A stretch of 45,016 nucleotides of DNA from positions 1 to 45,016 of the forward strand of contig JBAXAO010000008.1 of NCBI GenBank assembly GCA_037142435.1, in the 5' to 3' direction. Shown piece by piece: positions 7,183 to 14,979 of the stretch (its first letter is position 1; each line of letters begins with the position of its first letter). Below the pieces are notes generated by a model. That model was not told where the DNA came from. It saw only the letters and a program-made list of their open reading frames with translations, and ran no database searches. This DNA comes from CAIMZW01 sp037142435 (GTDB lineage Bacteria; Actinomycetota; Actinomycetes; Nanopelagicales; Nanopelagicaceae). A program made the translations under genes and the position numbers.

Positions 7183-7691
7183 TTGAAGCCCGGTTTAACA
7201 GCACGCTTTGCCTTCAAGTTCTTTCCCTTTTCCAGCGATTCAACTCGAGCGCTTTCGCGCAACTGATCAACTTTTGCAGCAATCTCCGAATCTGAAATTC
7301 CTAAAATTCGCGCAGCGAGCAATCCGGCATTTCGAGCGTTGCCAACTCCGACAGTTGCCACGGGAATACCAGCGGGCATCTGGACAATTGAAAGCAGCGA
7401 ATCCATACCATCTAAATGTTTGAGTGCTACTGGGACTCCAATTACGGGCAAAGATGTAGAAGAAGCGATCATTCCCGGCAGATGCGCGGCACCGCCGGCA
7501 CCGGCAATAATGACTTTGACCCCTTGATCTGCCGCAGATTTGGCAAAATCCAACATCTCTTGTGGGGTGCGATGGGCGCTCACTACATCGACTTCGTACT
7601 CGATTCCGCATTCATCAAGTACTAATGCGGCCGCTTCCATAGTTGGCCAATCGGAATCGGATCCCATAACAATCGCAACGGTTTTACTCAT
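7179..7691 (-). CDS. purE: N5-carboxyaminoimidazole ribonucleotide mutase
   Basis: Class I PurE, which moves the carboxyl group of N5-CAIR to give CAIR in purine synthesis. The 170 residues include MGSDSDWPTM near the N-terminus (ribonucleotide phosphate binding), SAHRTPQEM with the catalytic histidine, and the AGAGGAAHLPGMIA loop. ATG 7691 overlaps the purK TAA (ATGAGTAA), and a GGAG lies 7 nt upstream inside purK, so translation is probably coupled. A GTG at 7703 would add four residues and is less likely. It follows purK, which supplies its substrate. The C-terminal KAKRAVKPGFN extension is basic and not part of the fold. Confidence 0.96.
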   Translation of the reverse strand: MSKTVAIVMGSDSDWPTMEAAALVLDECGIEYEVDVVSAHRTPQEMLDFAKSAADQGVKVIIAGAGGAAHLPGMIASSTSLPVIGVPVALKHLDGMDSLLSIVQMPAGIPVATVGVGNARNAGLLAARILGISDSEIAAKVDQLRESARVESLEKGKNLKAKRAVKPGFN

Positions 7692-8799
7692 CGATCGCTC
7701 CACTTATGTAGTCAACTGCATGGCTAATCTCTTCACGTAATTCTACGAGATCGGCCCCGATTGCGGTGACATGTCCGATCTTCCTGCCGGGCCTAACTTC
7801 CTTGCCATATTGATGAAATTTGAGCGCAGGATTCCGCGCCATCAAATGCAGGTACGGACGGTATAGATCGTTCTTCTCCCCACCCAAAACATTGCCCATC
7901 ACTGCGAATGGGGCAACCATTGCTGTGGAGCCTAGAGGCAGATCCAAAATAGCGCGCAAGTGCTGCTCAAATTGGCTAGTTACAGAACCCTCGATACTCC
8001 AGTGGCCCGAATTGTGCGGGCGAAGAGCAAGTTCATTAATTACTAGTTCTTCGCCCACAACGAAAATTTCGACTGCCATGACTCCTACTAATCCAATACC
8101 TTGAGCAATCACAAGTGCAATCTCTTGTGCCCGCACGGAAAGTTCTGGTGAGAGATCCGGCGCGGGAGTAATCGTTGACGTGCAAATACCATCAGTTTGA
8201 ACTGTAAGAGTGGGTGACCAGGTGGATGCCTGTCCATGAGGAGAGCGAGCTACCATCACTGAGATCTCGTAATCAAAAGCTAATTTCTCTTCGAGGAGCA
8301 ATGGCGCATTTACCGATGAATGCAAATTATTTAGCGAGTCATTATCGACTATTACAAAAACTCCTCGGCCGTCATACCCTCCAGAAATTGTCTTTGCAAT
8401 TAATGGAAATGGAATCTCAGAGACTCCGCCATCAAAACTGCTCCACTTGGGATTGGGAAGTCCAAGTTCATCCATCTTTTTGCGCATCTCGATTTTATTC
8501 TGCGAGAAGATAAACGAATCTGATTTTGGGTAAACGCGAACTCCAGAACTTTCCAGCGCGCGAATTACGGGTTGCGGGATGAGTTCATGTTCAAAAGTGA
8601 CGACATCACAATCGCGAGCAAAGTTAACGACGTCGTCGATCTTTGAATAATCTCCAACTACGAAGTTACAAATTTGAGCCGCGGAATCATTGGGAGAAGT
8701 CGCTAATGCGACCAAGGTAATTCCTAGGTCATTGGCAGGTACCGCCATCATCCGAGCCAATTGGCCGGCGCCGATAACTCCGACTCGAGGAAATGTCAT
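7684..8799 (-). CDS. purK: N5-carboxyaminoimidazole ribonucleotide synthase
   Basis: ATP-grasp enzyme that carboxylates AIR with bicarbonate to N5-CAIR, the step before PurE. The 371 residues begin with VGVIGAGQLARMMAVPANDLG, typical of PurK, followed by the ATP-grasp domain (PLIAKTISGGYDGRGV near residue 135; EIFVVGEELVINELALRPHNSGHW near residue 245). ATG 8799 has TAATCT exactly 6 nt upstream and no Shine-Dalgarno, so purK may have its own leaderless promoter although it lies only 22 bp after birA. The purE-purK-birA against accD-accE-maf-accA arrangement resembles the Rv3275c-Rv3285 region of M. tuberculosis. Confidence 0.96.
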   Translation of the reverse strand: MTFPRVGVIGAGQLARMMAVPANDLGITLVALATSPNDSAAQICNFVVGDYSKIDDVVNFARDCDVVTFEHELIPQPVIRALESSGVRVYPKSDSFIFSQNKIEMRKKMDELGLPNPKWSSFDGGVSEIPFPLIAKTISGGYDGRGVFVIVDNDSLNNLHSSVNAPLLLEEKLAFDYEISVMVARSPHGQASTWSPTLTVQTDGICTSTITPAPDLSPELSVRAQEIALVIAQGIGLVGVMAVEIFVVGEELVINELALRPHNSGHWSIEGSVTSQFEQHLRAILDLPLGSTAMVAPFAVMGNVLGGEKNDLYRPYLHLMARNPALKFHQYGKEVRPGRKIGHVTAIGADLVELREEISHAVDYISGAIDE

Positions 8800-8805
8800 G
8801 GAAGT

Positions 8806-8811
8806 AGATTA
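8806..8811 (-). promoter_or_regulatory. Predicted -10 hexamer of leaderless purK
   Basis: TAATCT on the minus strand, 6 nt before ATG 8799, in the 22-bp gap after the birA stop. This would allow purKE transcription apart from birA. Confidence 0.5.
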
Positions 8812-8821
8812 CTTGAACGGG

Positions 8822-9580
8822 CTAGCGGAGGTGAACGACATCTCCGACGGTTACACGTTCGCCCGAAGCTAGTTCTAGCGCTCCATCTGAACCAATATTT
8901 ACCGCCTGCGAATTGAGCTCCTTCCCATCGGGAAGTAACACTTTGACGTCTTGACCCAAAGTCGCATTGCTGGCTTTGTACTCTGAAATCAAATCGTCAC
9001 CTTGATTCCAGGAAGCGAGTGTTTTTTCCACATTACGTAATATGCCGATCAAAATGTCCGTGCGATCTTGTTCTGCGCCGAGTTCGAGATAGATAGAGGA
9101 GGCTGTCGATACTGGAAGATTTTCTCGAGAAGTGTTGACGTTAATTCCGATGCCAACGATCACTCCAGAATTAAAACTTTCACAAAGGATTCCGGCAATC
9201 TTTCCTCCAGAGGCAAGTACATCGTTTGGCCATTTCGTGTGAAAAGTTGTTGACCCTGCTTGGTCATTGAGAGTTTGTGAAACGCTCATACCGACAAGTA
9301 GAGGAAGCACGCCCCACTTTTCGCGATCAACCTTGGGCTCTACAAAGAGAGAGAAGAGCAGACCAGCATCGGGGACGGATTCGAAACTTCGATCCAACCG
9401 ACCGCGACCTTTGCTCTGGAAATCTGCGGCCACAACGTCTCCATGCCTAGGTTGTGACAACCGAATCACATCTTGCGTGGAATCCACTTCAGAAAAAGTC
9501 TTTACTCGCCAGTAGCCATCTGCGAAAGCAGACGTTAACTTTTCTTCATCGAGAGTCGAACGTTTCACCTGGTGCCTCAT
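8822..9580 (-). CDS. birA: Biotin--[acetyl-CoA-carboxylase] ligase
   Basis: Biotin protein ligase of 252 residues that adenylates biotin and attaches it to the carboxylase lysine. The catalytic domain shows STQD near residue 35, then FQSKGRGRLDR (the GRGR biotinyl-AMP loop), KWPNDVL and VGIGINVN. The C-terminus has the small SH3-like domain (LNSQAVNIGSDGALELASGERVTVGDVVHL). No N-terminal DNA-binding domain is present, so it is a class I ligase and not an autoregulator. ATG 9580 was chosen over upstream codons because those overlap accD and because TACGGT lies 7 nt upstream. It is divergent, across 19 bp, from the carboxylase operon whose biotin carrier it modifies. Confidence 0.95.
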   Translation of the reverse strand: MRHQVKRSTLDEEKLTSAFADGYWRVKTFSEVDSTQDVIRLSQPRHGDVVAADFQSKGRGRLDRSFESVPDAGLLFSLFVEPKVDREKWGVLPLLVGMSVSQTLNDQAGSTTFHTKWPNDVLASGGKIAGILCESFNSGVIVGIGINVNTSRENLPVSTASSIYLELGAEQDRTDILIGILRNVEKTLASWNQGDDLISEYKASNATLGQDVKVLLPDGKELNSQAVNIGSDGALELASGERVTVGDVVHLR

Positions 9581-9586
9581 CACTAG

Positions 9587-9593
9587 TACCGTA
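9587..9593. promoter_or_regulatory. Overlapping divergent -10 hexamers for birA and accD
   Basis: The 7-bp core TACCGTA gives TACCGT on the plus strand (9587-9592), 7 nt before the accD GTG at 9600. It gives TACGGT on the minus strand (9593-9588), 7 nt before the birA ATG at 9580. Both messages would be leaderless, and the two promoters share five base pairs, so polymerase could occupy only one at a time. Confidence 0.6.
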
Positions 9594-9599
9594 GGGGGC

Positions 9600-11171
9600 G
9601 TGACTGATGATATTCGTACCACGGCCGGAAAGAACGCAGATCTACGTAGACGCAGACTTGAGGCGATCAACTCCGCCTCCGAGAGCGCCATAGAAAAGCG
9701 TCATGCAAAAGGAAAAATGACAGCGCGAGAGCGCATCGAAAAGCTCGTCGACCCAGGTTCCTTTGTCGAAATGGATTCATTTGCCCGGCATCGCTCCACT
9801 AATTTTGGCATGGACAAAAATCGCACTTATGGAGACGGCGTGGTTACCGGCTATGCCACCATCGATGGCCGTTCTATCGCTATCTATTCACAAGACTTCC
9901 TTATCTTCGGTGGATCTCTCGGCGAAGTTGTCGGAGAGAAAATCGTCAAGGTTATGGATTTTGCAATGAAGAGCGGAATACCACTGGTTGGCCTTAACGA
10001 CTCTGGCGGTGCTCGCATCCAAGAAGGCGTGGCATCACTGGCGATGTATGGCCAAATCTTTAAGCGAAATGTTCAAGCCTCTGGTGTCATTCCGCAGATC
10101 TCCGTAATCTTGGGACCATGCGCTGGTGGCGCTGTCTATTCACCGGCTATTACAGATTTCACCATCATGGTTAACGAAACTTCACACATGTTTATTACCG
10201 GCCCCGATGTCATCAAAGCTGTGACGGGTGAAGACGTGGGGATGGAAGAGCTCGGTGGCGCACAGACTCACAACGCAAAAACTGGTAATTCCCATTACTT
10301 AGCTGAAAATGAAGACGACGCCCTGGATTATGTAAAGGCGCTACTTTCCTATTTACCGAGCAACAATATGGACGAAACTCCGATTCTGCCGCCAACAGAA
10401 AGCGATGGCATTTCTCCATCCGATCGCGCGCTCGATTCGTTAGTGCCAGATAATCCCAACAAGCCTTATGACATGCGGATTCTGGTCGAAGCCCTTCTCG
10501 ATGAAGCAGATTTCCTAGAAGTTCACGCCCTCTTCGCTCCCAATATCTTGGTGGGTTTCGGTCGCATCGAAGGACATTCAGTCGGCATTATTGCTAATCA
10601 ACCGCAAGCACTCGCCGGAACATTGGATATCGATGCCAGCGAAAAGGCAGCTCGCTTTGTGCGTATGTGTGATTCCTTCGGAATACCGATCATCACTCTG
10701 GTGGACGTTCCTGGATTCCTTCCTGGCACCGAGCAAGAATGGAACGGCATTATTCGTCGCGGCGCCAAATTGCTTTACGCCTATGGCGAGGCATCTGTTC
10801 CGCTGATTACTGTTATTACGCGCAAGGCCTACGGCGGCGCTTACATTGTGATGGGATCAAAGCATCTAGGAGCTGACATCAACCTTTCTTGGCCTACGGG
10901 ACAGATTGCAGTTATGGGCGCCCAAGGGGCCGTCAATATTCTTTATCGACGTGAACTTGCTGAAGCCGATGACGCCGAGGTTCTCCGTAAGGAATTGTTA
11001 GACAACTACGAAGACACATTGCTTAACCCATATATTGCAGCCGATCGAGGATTTATCGATGCAGTTATCGAGCCACAGGAAACCCGTCATCAAATCACTC
11101 GTGCCCTTCGCGCCTTACGAAATAAGCGAGTTGCTCTACCTCCGCGCAAGCACGGAAATATTCCGCTGTAA
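9600..11171 (+). CDS. accD: Acyl-CoA carboxylase carboxyltransferase (beta) subunit
   Basis: A 523-residue carboxyltransferase of the PccB/AccD5 type, which transfers carboxylate from carboxybiotin to an acyl-CoA. Both crotonase-like halves are present: the N-terminal one with the ARERIEKLVDPGSF entry and GLNDSGGARIQEGV, the C-terminal one with VDVPGFLPGTEQE and GAQGAVNILYRRE. The oxyanion-hole glycines of both halves are intact. At residue 416, in KAYGGAYIVMGSK, an isoleucine stands where propionyl-CoA carboxylases commonly have Asp, so acetyl-CoA may be a substrate. The start is GTG 9600, with TACCGT 7 nt upstream. AGGGGG is too close to act as a normal Shine-Dalgarno. It overlaps accE by one base and heads accD-accE-maf-accA. 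Confidence 0.95.
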   Translation: MTDDIRTTAGKNADLRRRRLEAINSASESAIEKRHAKGKMTARERIEKLVDPGSFVEMDSFARHRSTNFGMDKNRTYGDGVVTGYATIDGRSIAIYSQDFLIFGGSLGEVVGEKIVKVMDFAMKSGIPLVGLNDSGGARIQEGVASLAMYGQIFKRNVQASGVIPQISVILGPCAGGAVYSPAITDFTIMVNETSHMFITGPDVIKAVTGEDVGMEELGGAQTHNAKTGNSHYLAENEDDALDYVKALLSYLPSNNMDETPILPPTESDGISPSDRALDSLVPDNPNKPYDMRILVEALLDEADFLEVHALFAPNILVGFGRIEGHSVGIIANQPQALAGTLDIDASEKAARFVRMCDSFGIPIITLVDVPGFLPGTEQEWNGIIRRGAKLLYAYGEASVPLITVITRKAYGGAYIVMGSKHLGADINLSWPTGQIAVMGAQGAVNILYRRELAEADDAEVLRKELLDNYEDTLLNPYIAADRGFIDAVIEPQETRHQITRALRALRNKRVALPPRKHGNIPL

Positions 11172-11338
11172 TGGAACGCCGATTTACCATTATTAAAGGC
11201 ACGGCCACTGCGGATGAACTTGCTGCATTGGAAAAGGCTCTCCCTACGCCAATTGTAAAGAAAGTTGTGGCCGCCAGTCTTTGGCGCAAGTCGCAAATCC
11301 GGCAACCCCTTCCCAAAAAATGGGGACCTAACTTCTAA
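11171..11338 (+). CDS. accE: Acyl-CoA carboxylase epsilon subunit (55 aa)
   Basis: A 55-residue protein (MERRFTIIKGTATADELAAL, then a Trp-containing C-terminus ending WGPNF). Its placement directly after the carboxyltransferase, its length, and the pattern of a short beta strand, an ELAAL helix and a basic Trp tail match ACC epsilon (PF13822). That family stimulates acyl-CoA carboxylase complexes in Streptomyces and Mycobacterium. Its ATG shares a base with the accD TAA (TAATG), and its own TAA shares a base with the maf ATG. Short length and low conservation make this call depend partly on context. Confidence 0.85.
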   Translation: MERRFTIIKGTATADELAALEKALPTPIVKKVVAASLWRKSQIRQPLPKKWGPNF

Positions 11339-11964
11339 TGGAATTTCAACCAAAGCGAGAAGTTGTCTTGGCATCGGGATCGCAGTCACGAGAGAGATTG
11401 CTGCGCTCTTGCGGGATCGCGCCGACAATTATTGTTAGTGGTGTTGACGAAGAAGATCCGGCCATCACGGCTCTCTCCCCTGCAGATATGGTGATCGCAT
11501 TGGCTATTTTGAAGGCACACACAGTGCGCAAAGAAGTAGGCAACAACCACCTGATCATTGGATGTGACTCCACCTTTGAATTCGAAGGTGTTTCGCTGGG
11601 TAAACCAGAAACACGTGAACGGGCCATCGAACGTTCCACAGCGCTTCGTGGAAAGTCTGGTCTTCTCCACACTGGGCATTGCATCATTGATACCCAAACC
11701 GAAATTGAGTACTCCGATATCTCCACCTCTCGAGTCTTCTTTGCCGAGATGACCGACTCTGAAATTAATAACTACGCAGATTCGGGTGAACCCCTCTCGG
11801 TGGCTGGTGGATTCACTCTTGATGGACTTAGCGCACCCTTTATCGAACGCATCGAAGGCGATCCCACTGGGATCATTGGGCTCTCGCTCCCCTTGCTCCG
11901 CCGAGCTGTTATCTCATTAGGTTTACAGTGGACAGATATTGCAGAAATGGTGGTGCCAGCATGA
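11338..11964 (+). CDS. maf: Maf family nucleotide pyrophosphatase
   Basis: A 208-residue house-cleaning pyrophosphatase that removes non-canonical or modified nucleoside triphosphates. The family opening VLASGSQSRERLLRSCG (normally ASxSPRR) is present; Pro and one Arg of the usual SPRR are replaced, giving SQSRER. GCDSTFEFEG near residue 75 and KPETRERAIERS carry the acidic catalytic and phosphate-binding residues, and GGFTLDG and GDPTGIIGLSLPLL lie near the C-terminus. It is embedded between accE and accA with one-base and ATGA overlaps, as in Mycobacterium and Streptomyces. Whether it acts on dTTP/UTP or m7GTP is not predictable here. Confidence 0.93.
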   Translation: MEFQPKREVVLASGSQSRERLLRSCGIAPTIIVSGVDEEDPAITALSPADMVIALAILKAHTVRKEVGNNHLIIGCDSTFEFEGVSLGKPETRERAIERSTALRGKSGLLHTGHCIIDTQTEIEYSDISTSRVFFAEMTDSEINNYADSGEPLSVAGGFTLDGLSAPFIERIEGDPTGIIGLSLPLLRRAVISLGLQWTDIAEMVVPA

Positions 11965-13676
11965 AGTCGGTATTAATTGCTAACCGTGGCGAGATCGCAG
12001 TTCGTGTAGCTCGCGCTTGCCGAGATCATGGACTGACCAGCATTGCAATCTATTCTGACGAGGACCGGACATCTCTGCATGTGGCCACCGCCGATGAGGC
12101 TTACGCGCTTAACGGACTCTCTGCCGCCGAGAGCTATCTAGATCAAGACAAGATTATTGATATTGCCAAGCGCTCAGGTGCCGACGCAGTTCATCCTGGA
12201 TATGGATTTCTCTCCGAGAATGCCGACTTTGCAGATCGCGTCATTGCAGCTGGATTGATCTGGATTGGACCATCACCTGCAGCAATCCGACTTCTCGGAG
12301 ACAAAGTCTCTGCACGCAAGATTGCCGCCGAAGTTGGAGCGCCACTCGTAGCTGGTACTGCCGACCCAGTCGATACTCCTGAAGAGATCATTGCCTTCGC
12401 AACAGAACACGGACTACCCGTAGCTATTAAAGCCGCGCACGGTGGTGGCGGACGTGGTCTCAAAGTTGCCAAAACCATGGAAGAAATTCCCGAACTATTT
12501 GCTTCTGCGGTGCGCGAGGCCATCACTGGTTTTGGTCGCGGTGAATGTTTTGTAGAACGCTACTTAGATAAACCACGTCACGTTGAAACCCAAGTATTAG
12601 TCGATGCTTATGGCACCGCAATAGTGGTCAGTACTCGAGATTGCTCATTACAACGCCGCCATCAGAAATTGATCGAAGAAGCTCCGGCACCTTTTCTCAC
12701 TCAAGCACAAATCGACCAGCTTTATACATCGAGCAAAGCCATTATGTTGCAGGCTGGATATGTCGGCGCCGGCACCTGCGAATTTCTGATCGGCTCTGAT
12801 GGCACGATCTCTTTCCTCGAAGTCAATACCCGCTTGCAAGTTGAGCATCCCGTCAGTGAAGAAGTAACTGGACTCGATCTGGTTCGCGAACAATTTCGTA
12901 TTGCTGCTGGCGAAAAGTTGAATCCCATCGATCCCGTTATTAGAGGACATAGCATCGAATTTCGCATCAATGGTGAAGACCCTGGAAAAGGCTTCTTACC
13001 TTCGCTGGGCACCATTACTAAGTGGGAAGTTCCAGACGGTCCCGGAGTACGAATAGATGCTGGTTTCGACCATGGGCACACCATCGGATCTCACTTCGAT
13101 TCGCTCCTTGCAAAACTTATTGTTACTGCTGCGACTCGAGACGAAGCCATTTCTCGAGCGCGACGAGCTCTTAAGGAGTTTCATATCGGCGGATTAGCTA
13201 CCGCCCTTCCATTTCATAACGCAATTTTGCAAGACCCAAATTTCACCGAAGAGTTCAAGGTGTACACCAGCTATATCGAGAATGAATTTGATAATCAGAT
13301 CGAGCCATTTTCGTTCAAGCAAGGGGTGGCCGATTCAAAGGCCGCATCGCAGACAATCATTGCTGAAGTTGATGGGCATCGATTTGAAGTTCTGATGCAT
13401 ACTCCGGAGCCGATCCAAAAGCGACATCGGGTCAAGAGCAGCGGCGTAGGCAAGATTGCCGGCGACACCTTAGAGAGCCCGATGCAAGGCACAGTCGTAA
13501 AAATTATGAAGGCCAACGGCGACCGCGTTGAACCTGGCGATCTCATTGTCGTTCTTGAGGCAATGAAAATGGAGCAACCATTAGTTGCCCATAAAGCCGG
13601 AACTGTCGCCAAACTTCATGTTGGAGTTGGTCAGACGGTTGCCAGTGGGGCGACTCTCTGCATCATTGAGGATTAA
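11961..13676 (+). CDS. accA: Acyl-CoA carboxylase alpha subunit: biotin carboxylase plus biotin carrier
   Basis: A 571-residue fusion. Residues 1-450 are biotin carboxylase: KSVLIANRGEIAVRVARACRD, HPGYGFLSEN, the glycine-rich ATP loop HGGGGRGLK and the catalytic EVNTRLQVEHPVSE. The last 75 residues are a biotinyl domain with EAMKM, biotin lysine K536, 35 residues from the end as usual. A short linker joins them. ATG 11961 overlaps the maf TGA (ATGA); an upstream GTG-type extension is not needed. It supplies carboxybiotin to the accD-accE complex and is the substrate of the divergent biotin ligase. It is the actinobacterial AccA3-type subunit shared by several carboxylases. Confidence 0.96.
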   Translation: MKSVLIANRGEIAVRVARACRDHGLTSIAIYSDEDRTSLHVATADEAYALNGLSAAESYLDQDKIIDIAKRSGADAVHPGYGFLSENADFADRVIAAGLIWIGPSPAAIRLLGDKVSARKIAAEVGAPLVAGTADPVDTPEEIIAFATEHGLPVAIKAAHGGGGRGLKVAKTMEEIPELFASAVREAITGFGRGECFVERYLDKPRHVETQVLVDAYGTAIVVSTRDCSLQRRHQKLIEEAPAPFLTQAQIDQLYTSSKAIMLQAGYVGAGTCEFLIGSDGTISFLEVNTRLQVEHPVSEEVTGLDLVREQFRIAAGEKLNPIDPVIRGHSIEFRINGEDPGKGFLPSLGTITKWEVPDGPGVRIDAGFDHGHTIGSHFDSLLAKLIVTAATRDEAISRARRALKEFHIGGLATALPFHNAILQDPNFTEEFKVYTSYIENEFDNQIEPFSFKQGVADSKAASQTIIAEVDGHRFEVLMHTPEPIQKRHRVKSSGVGKIAGDTLESPMQGTVVKIMKANGDRVEPGDLIVVLEAMKMEQPLVAHKAGTVAKLHVGVGQTVASGATLCIIED

Positions 13677-13677
13677 C

Positions 13678-13683
13678 TAAACT
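13678..13683 (+). promoter_or_regulatory. Predicted -10 hexamer of the cyclotransferase-like gene
   Basis: TAAACT lies 7 nt before ATG 13691, within the 14-bp gap behind accA, suggesting a separate leaderless transcript. Confidence 0.45.
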
Positions 13684-13690
13684 AATCGGC

Positions 13691-14128
13691 ATGGCGCTCT
13701 ACGCAGCATATGGATCAAACATGGATCCCAAGCAAATGCTCGAGCGTGCCCCCTTCTCGCCACATCGAGGTGTGGGCTGGATTCAAGGCTGGCGACTGAC
13801 TTTTGGTGGCGAAGATATTGGCTGGGAAGGTTCGGTCGCCACCATCGTCGAAGACCCTGAGGCTCAAGTTTTCGTATCACTTTATGATTTAGATGGTCCC
13901 GATGAGAGTGCCCTGGATAAATGGGAGGGCATACCTACAGACTTGTACCGAAAGATCAGGGTGCGAGTTGAAACCTTAGATGGGGCGTCGGTTTGTTTTG
14001 TTTATGTTCTCAATGGCTTCGAGGGAGGCGAGCCCAGCCCTCGCTATTTAGGAATAATGATTGAGGCCGCCATCGCCGCAGGCGCTCCAGATGACTACGT
14101 TGCCGAACTCTTAAAACGAGCCCACTAA
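13691..14128 (+). CDS. Gamma-glutamylcyclotransferase family protein
   Basis: A 145-residue protein with the family's N-terminal YAAYGSNMDPKQM (the YGSN substrate loop) and a LDKWEG motif near residue 78, where the catalytic glutamate is expected. The family (AIG2/GGCT-like) forms 5-oxoproline from gamma-glutamyl amines or acts on related amides; the true substrate here is unknown. ATG 13691 lacks a Shine-Dalgarno but has TAAACT 7 nt upstream. It sits between the carboxylase operon and the nucleoside-catabolic operon and looks functionally independent of both. Confidence 0.85.
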   Translation: MALYAAYGSNMDPKQMLERAPFSPHRGVGWIQGWRLTFGGEDIGWEGSVATIVEDPEAQVFVSLYDLDGPDESALDKWEGIPTDLYRKIRVRVETLDGASVCFVYVLNGFEGGEPSPRYLGIMIEAAIAAGAPDDYVAELLKRAH

Positions 14129-14148
14129 CGAATAATTGGCTTTGCCGA

Positions 14149-14154
14149 TAAGTT
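14149..14154 (+). promoter_or_regulatory. Predicted -10 hexamer of the nucleoside-catabolic operon
   Basis: TAAGTT lies 6 nt before ATG 14161 of the purine nucleoside phosphorylase gene, the first gene of the five-gene unit. No Shine-Dalgarno precedes the ATG. Confidence 0.5.
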
Positions 14155-14160
14155 TAGGTA

Positions 14161-14979
14161 ATGACCGATTTGTACTCCGATCCACTTGCAACCGCAGTTT
14201 CTGCCGCCGCCGCCATCGCAACTCTGACGGGAAAAGCCTCTCATCACGTCGCTCTCGTCATGGGATCTGGCTGGATTTCGGCAGCGGATGCTTTGGGCCA
14301 ACCCACTCATGAATTCCCGGCCACAGATGTTCCTGGATTCTTGCCTCCGACCGTCCAAGGTCACGGAGGCGTCATCCGCTCCTACGATTTGCAAGGGCCG
14401 AACGGCACAATCCACGCTCTGGTATTTCTTGGCCGCACCCATCTCTACGAAGGTAAAGGCATAGAGCCAGTTGTCCACGGGGTGCGTACCGCCGTGAAAG
14501 CTGGATGTTCGGTCGTCGTTCTTACCAACGCCTGTGGCGGAATTAATCGTGACTACCAAGTCGGCCAACCAGTCTTGATTCGCGACCATATCTCGATGAC
14601 GGCGGTCAGTCCGTTAATCGGAGCCGACTTTGTTGATCTCACAGATCTCTACAGCAAGCGGATTCGTGAATTAGTGAAGAAGGAAGACGCATCACTATCC
14701 GAAGGCGTTTATGTACATTGGCGCGGACCAGCATATGAAACTCCAGCCGAAATCAATATGTTGCGCACCGTTGGTGCCGATCTCGTAGGTATGTCCACCG
14801 TACCGGAGGCGATTGCCGCGCATGCTCTTGGCGCCGAAGTGCTCGGAATTTCCCTCGTTACCAATGCAGCTGCAGGTGTCACTGGTGAAAAATTAAGCCA
14901 TGAAGAAGTTATTGCTGCCGGCAAAGCGGCCGCTGGGCGGATGGGTGAACTTCTTAGAAAGGTACTTCCACAACTGTGA
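14161..14979 (+). CDS. Purine nucleoside phosphorylase, trimeric type
   Basis: Phosphorolysis of (deoxy)inosine and (deoxy)guanosine to base and (deoxy)ribose-1-phosphate. The 272-residue length and motifs are those of the trimeric, eukaryote-like PNP: VMGSGW phosphate loop near residue 34, GRTHLYEGKG, TNACGG, GPAYETPAEI and MSTVPEAIAAHALG. SLVTNAAAG near residue 235 carries the Asn typical of 6-oxopurine-specific enzymes, so adenosine is probably first deaminated by the add product encoded at 19848-20942. It heads PNP-mutase-deoC-ALDH-ALDH and overlaps the mutase start by 4 nt (GTGA). Confidence 0.94.
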   Translation: MTDLYSDPLATAVSAAAAIATLTGKASHHVALVMGSGWISAADALGQPTHEFPATDVPGFLPPTVQGHGGVIRSYDLQGPNGTIHALVFLGRTHLYEGKGIEPVVHGVRTAVKAGCSVVVLTNACGGINRDYQVGQPVLIRDHISMTAVSPLIGADFVDLTDLYSKRIRELVKKEDASLSEGVYVHWRGPAYETPAEINMLRTVGADLVGMSTVPEAIAAHALGAEVLGISLVTNAAAGVTGEKLSHEEVIAAGKAAAGRMGELLRKVLPQL

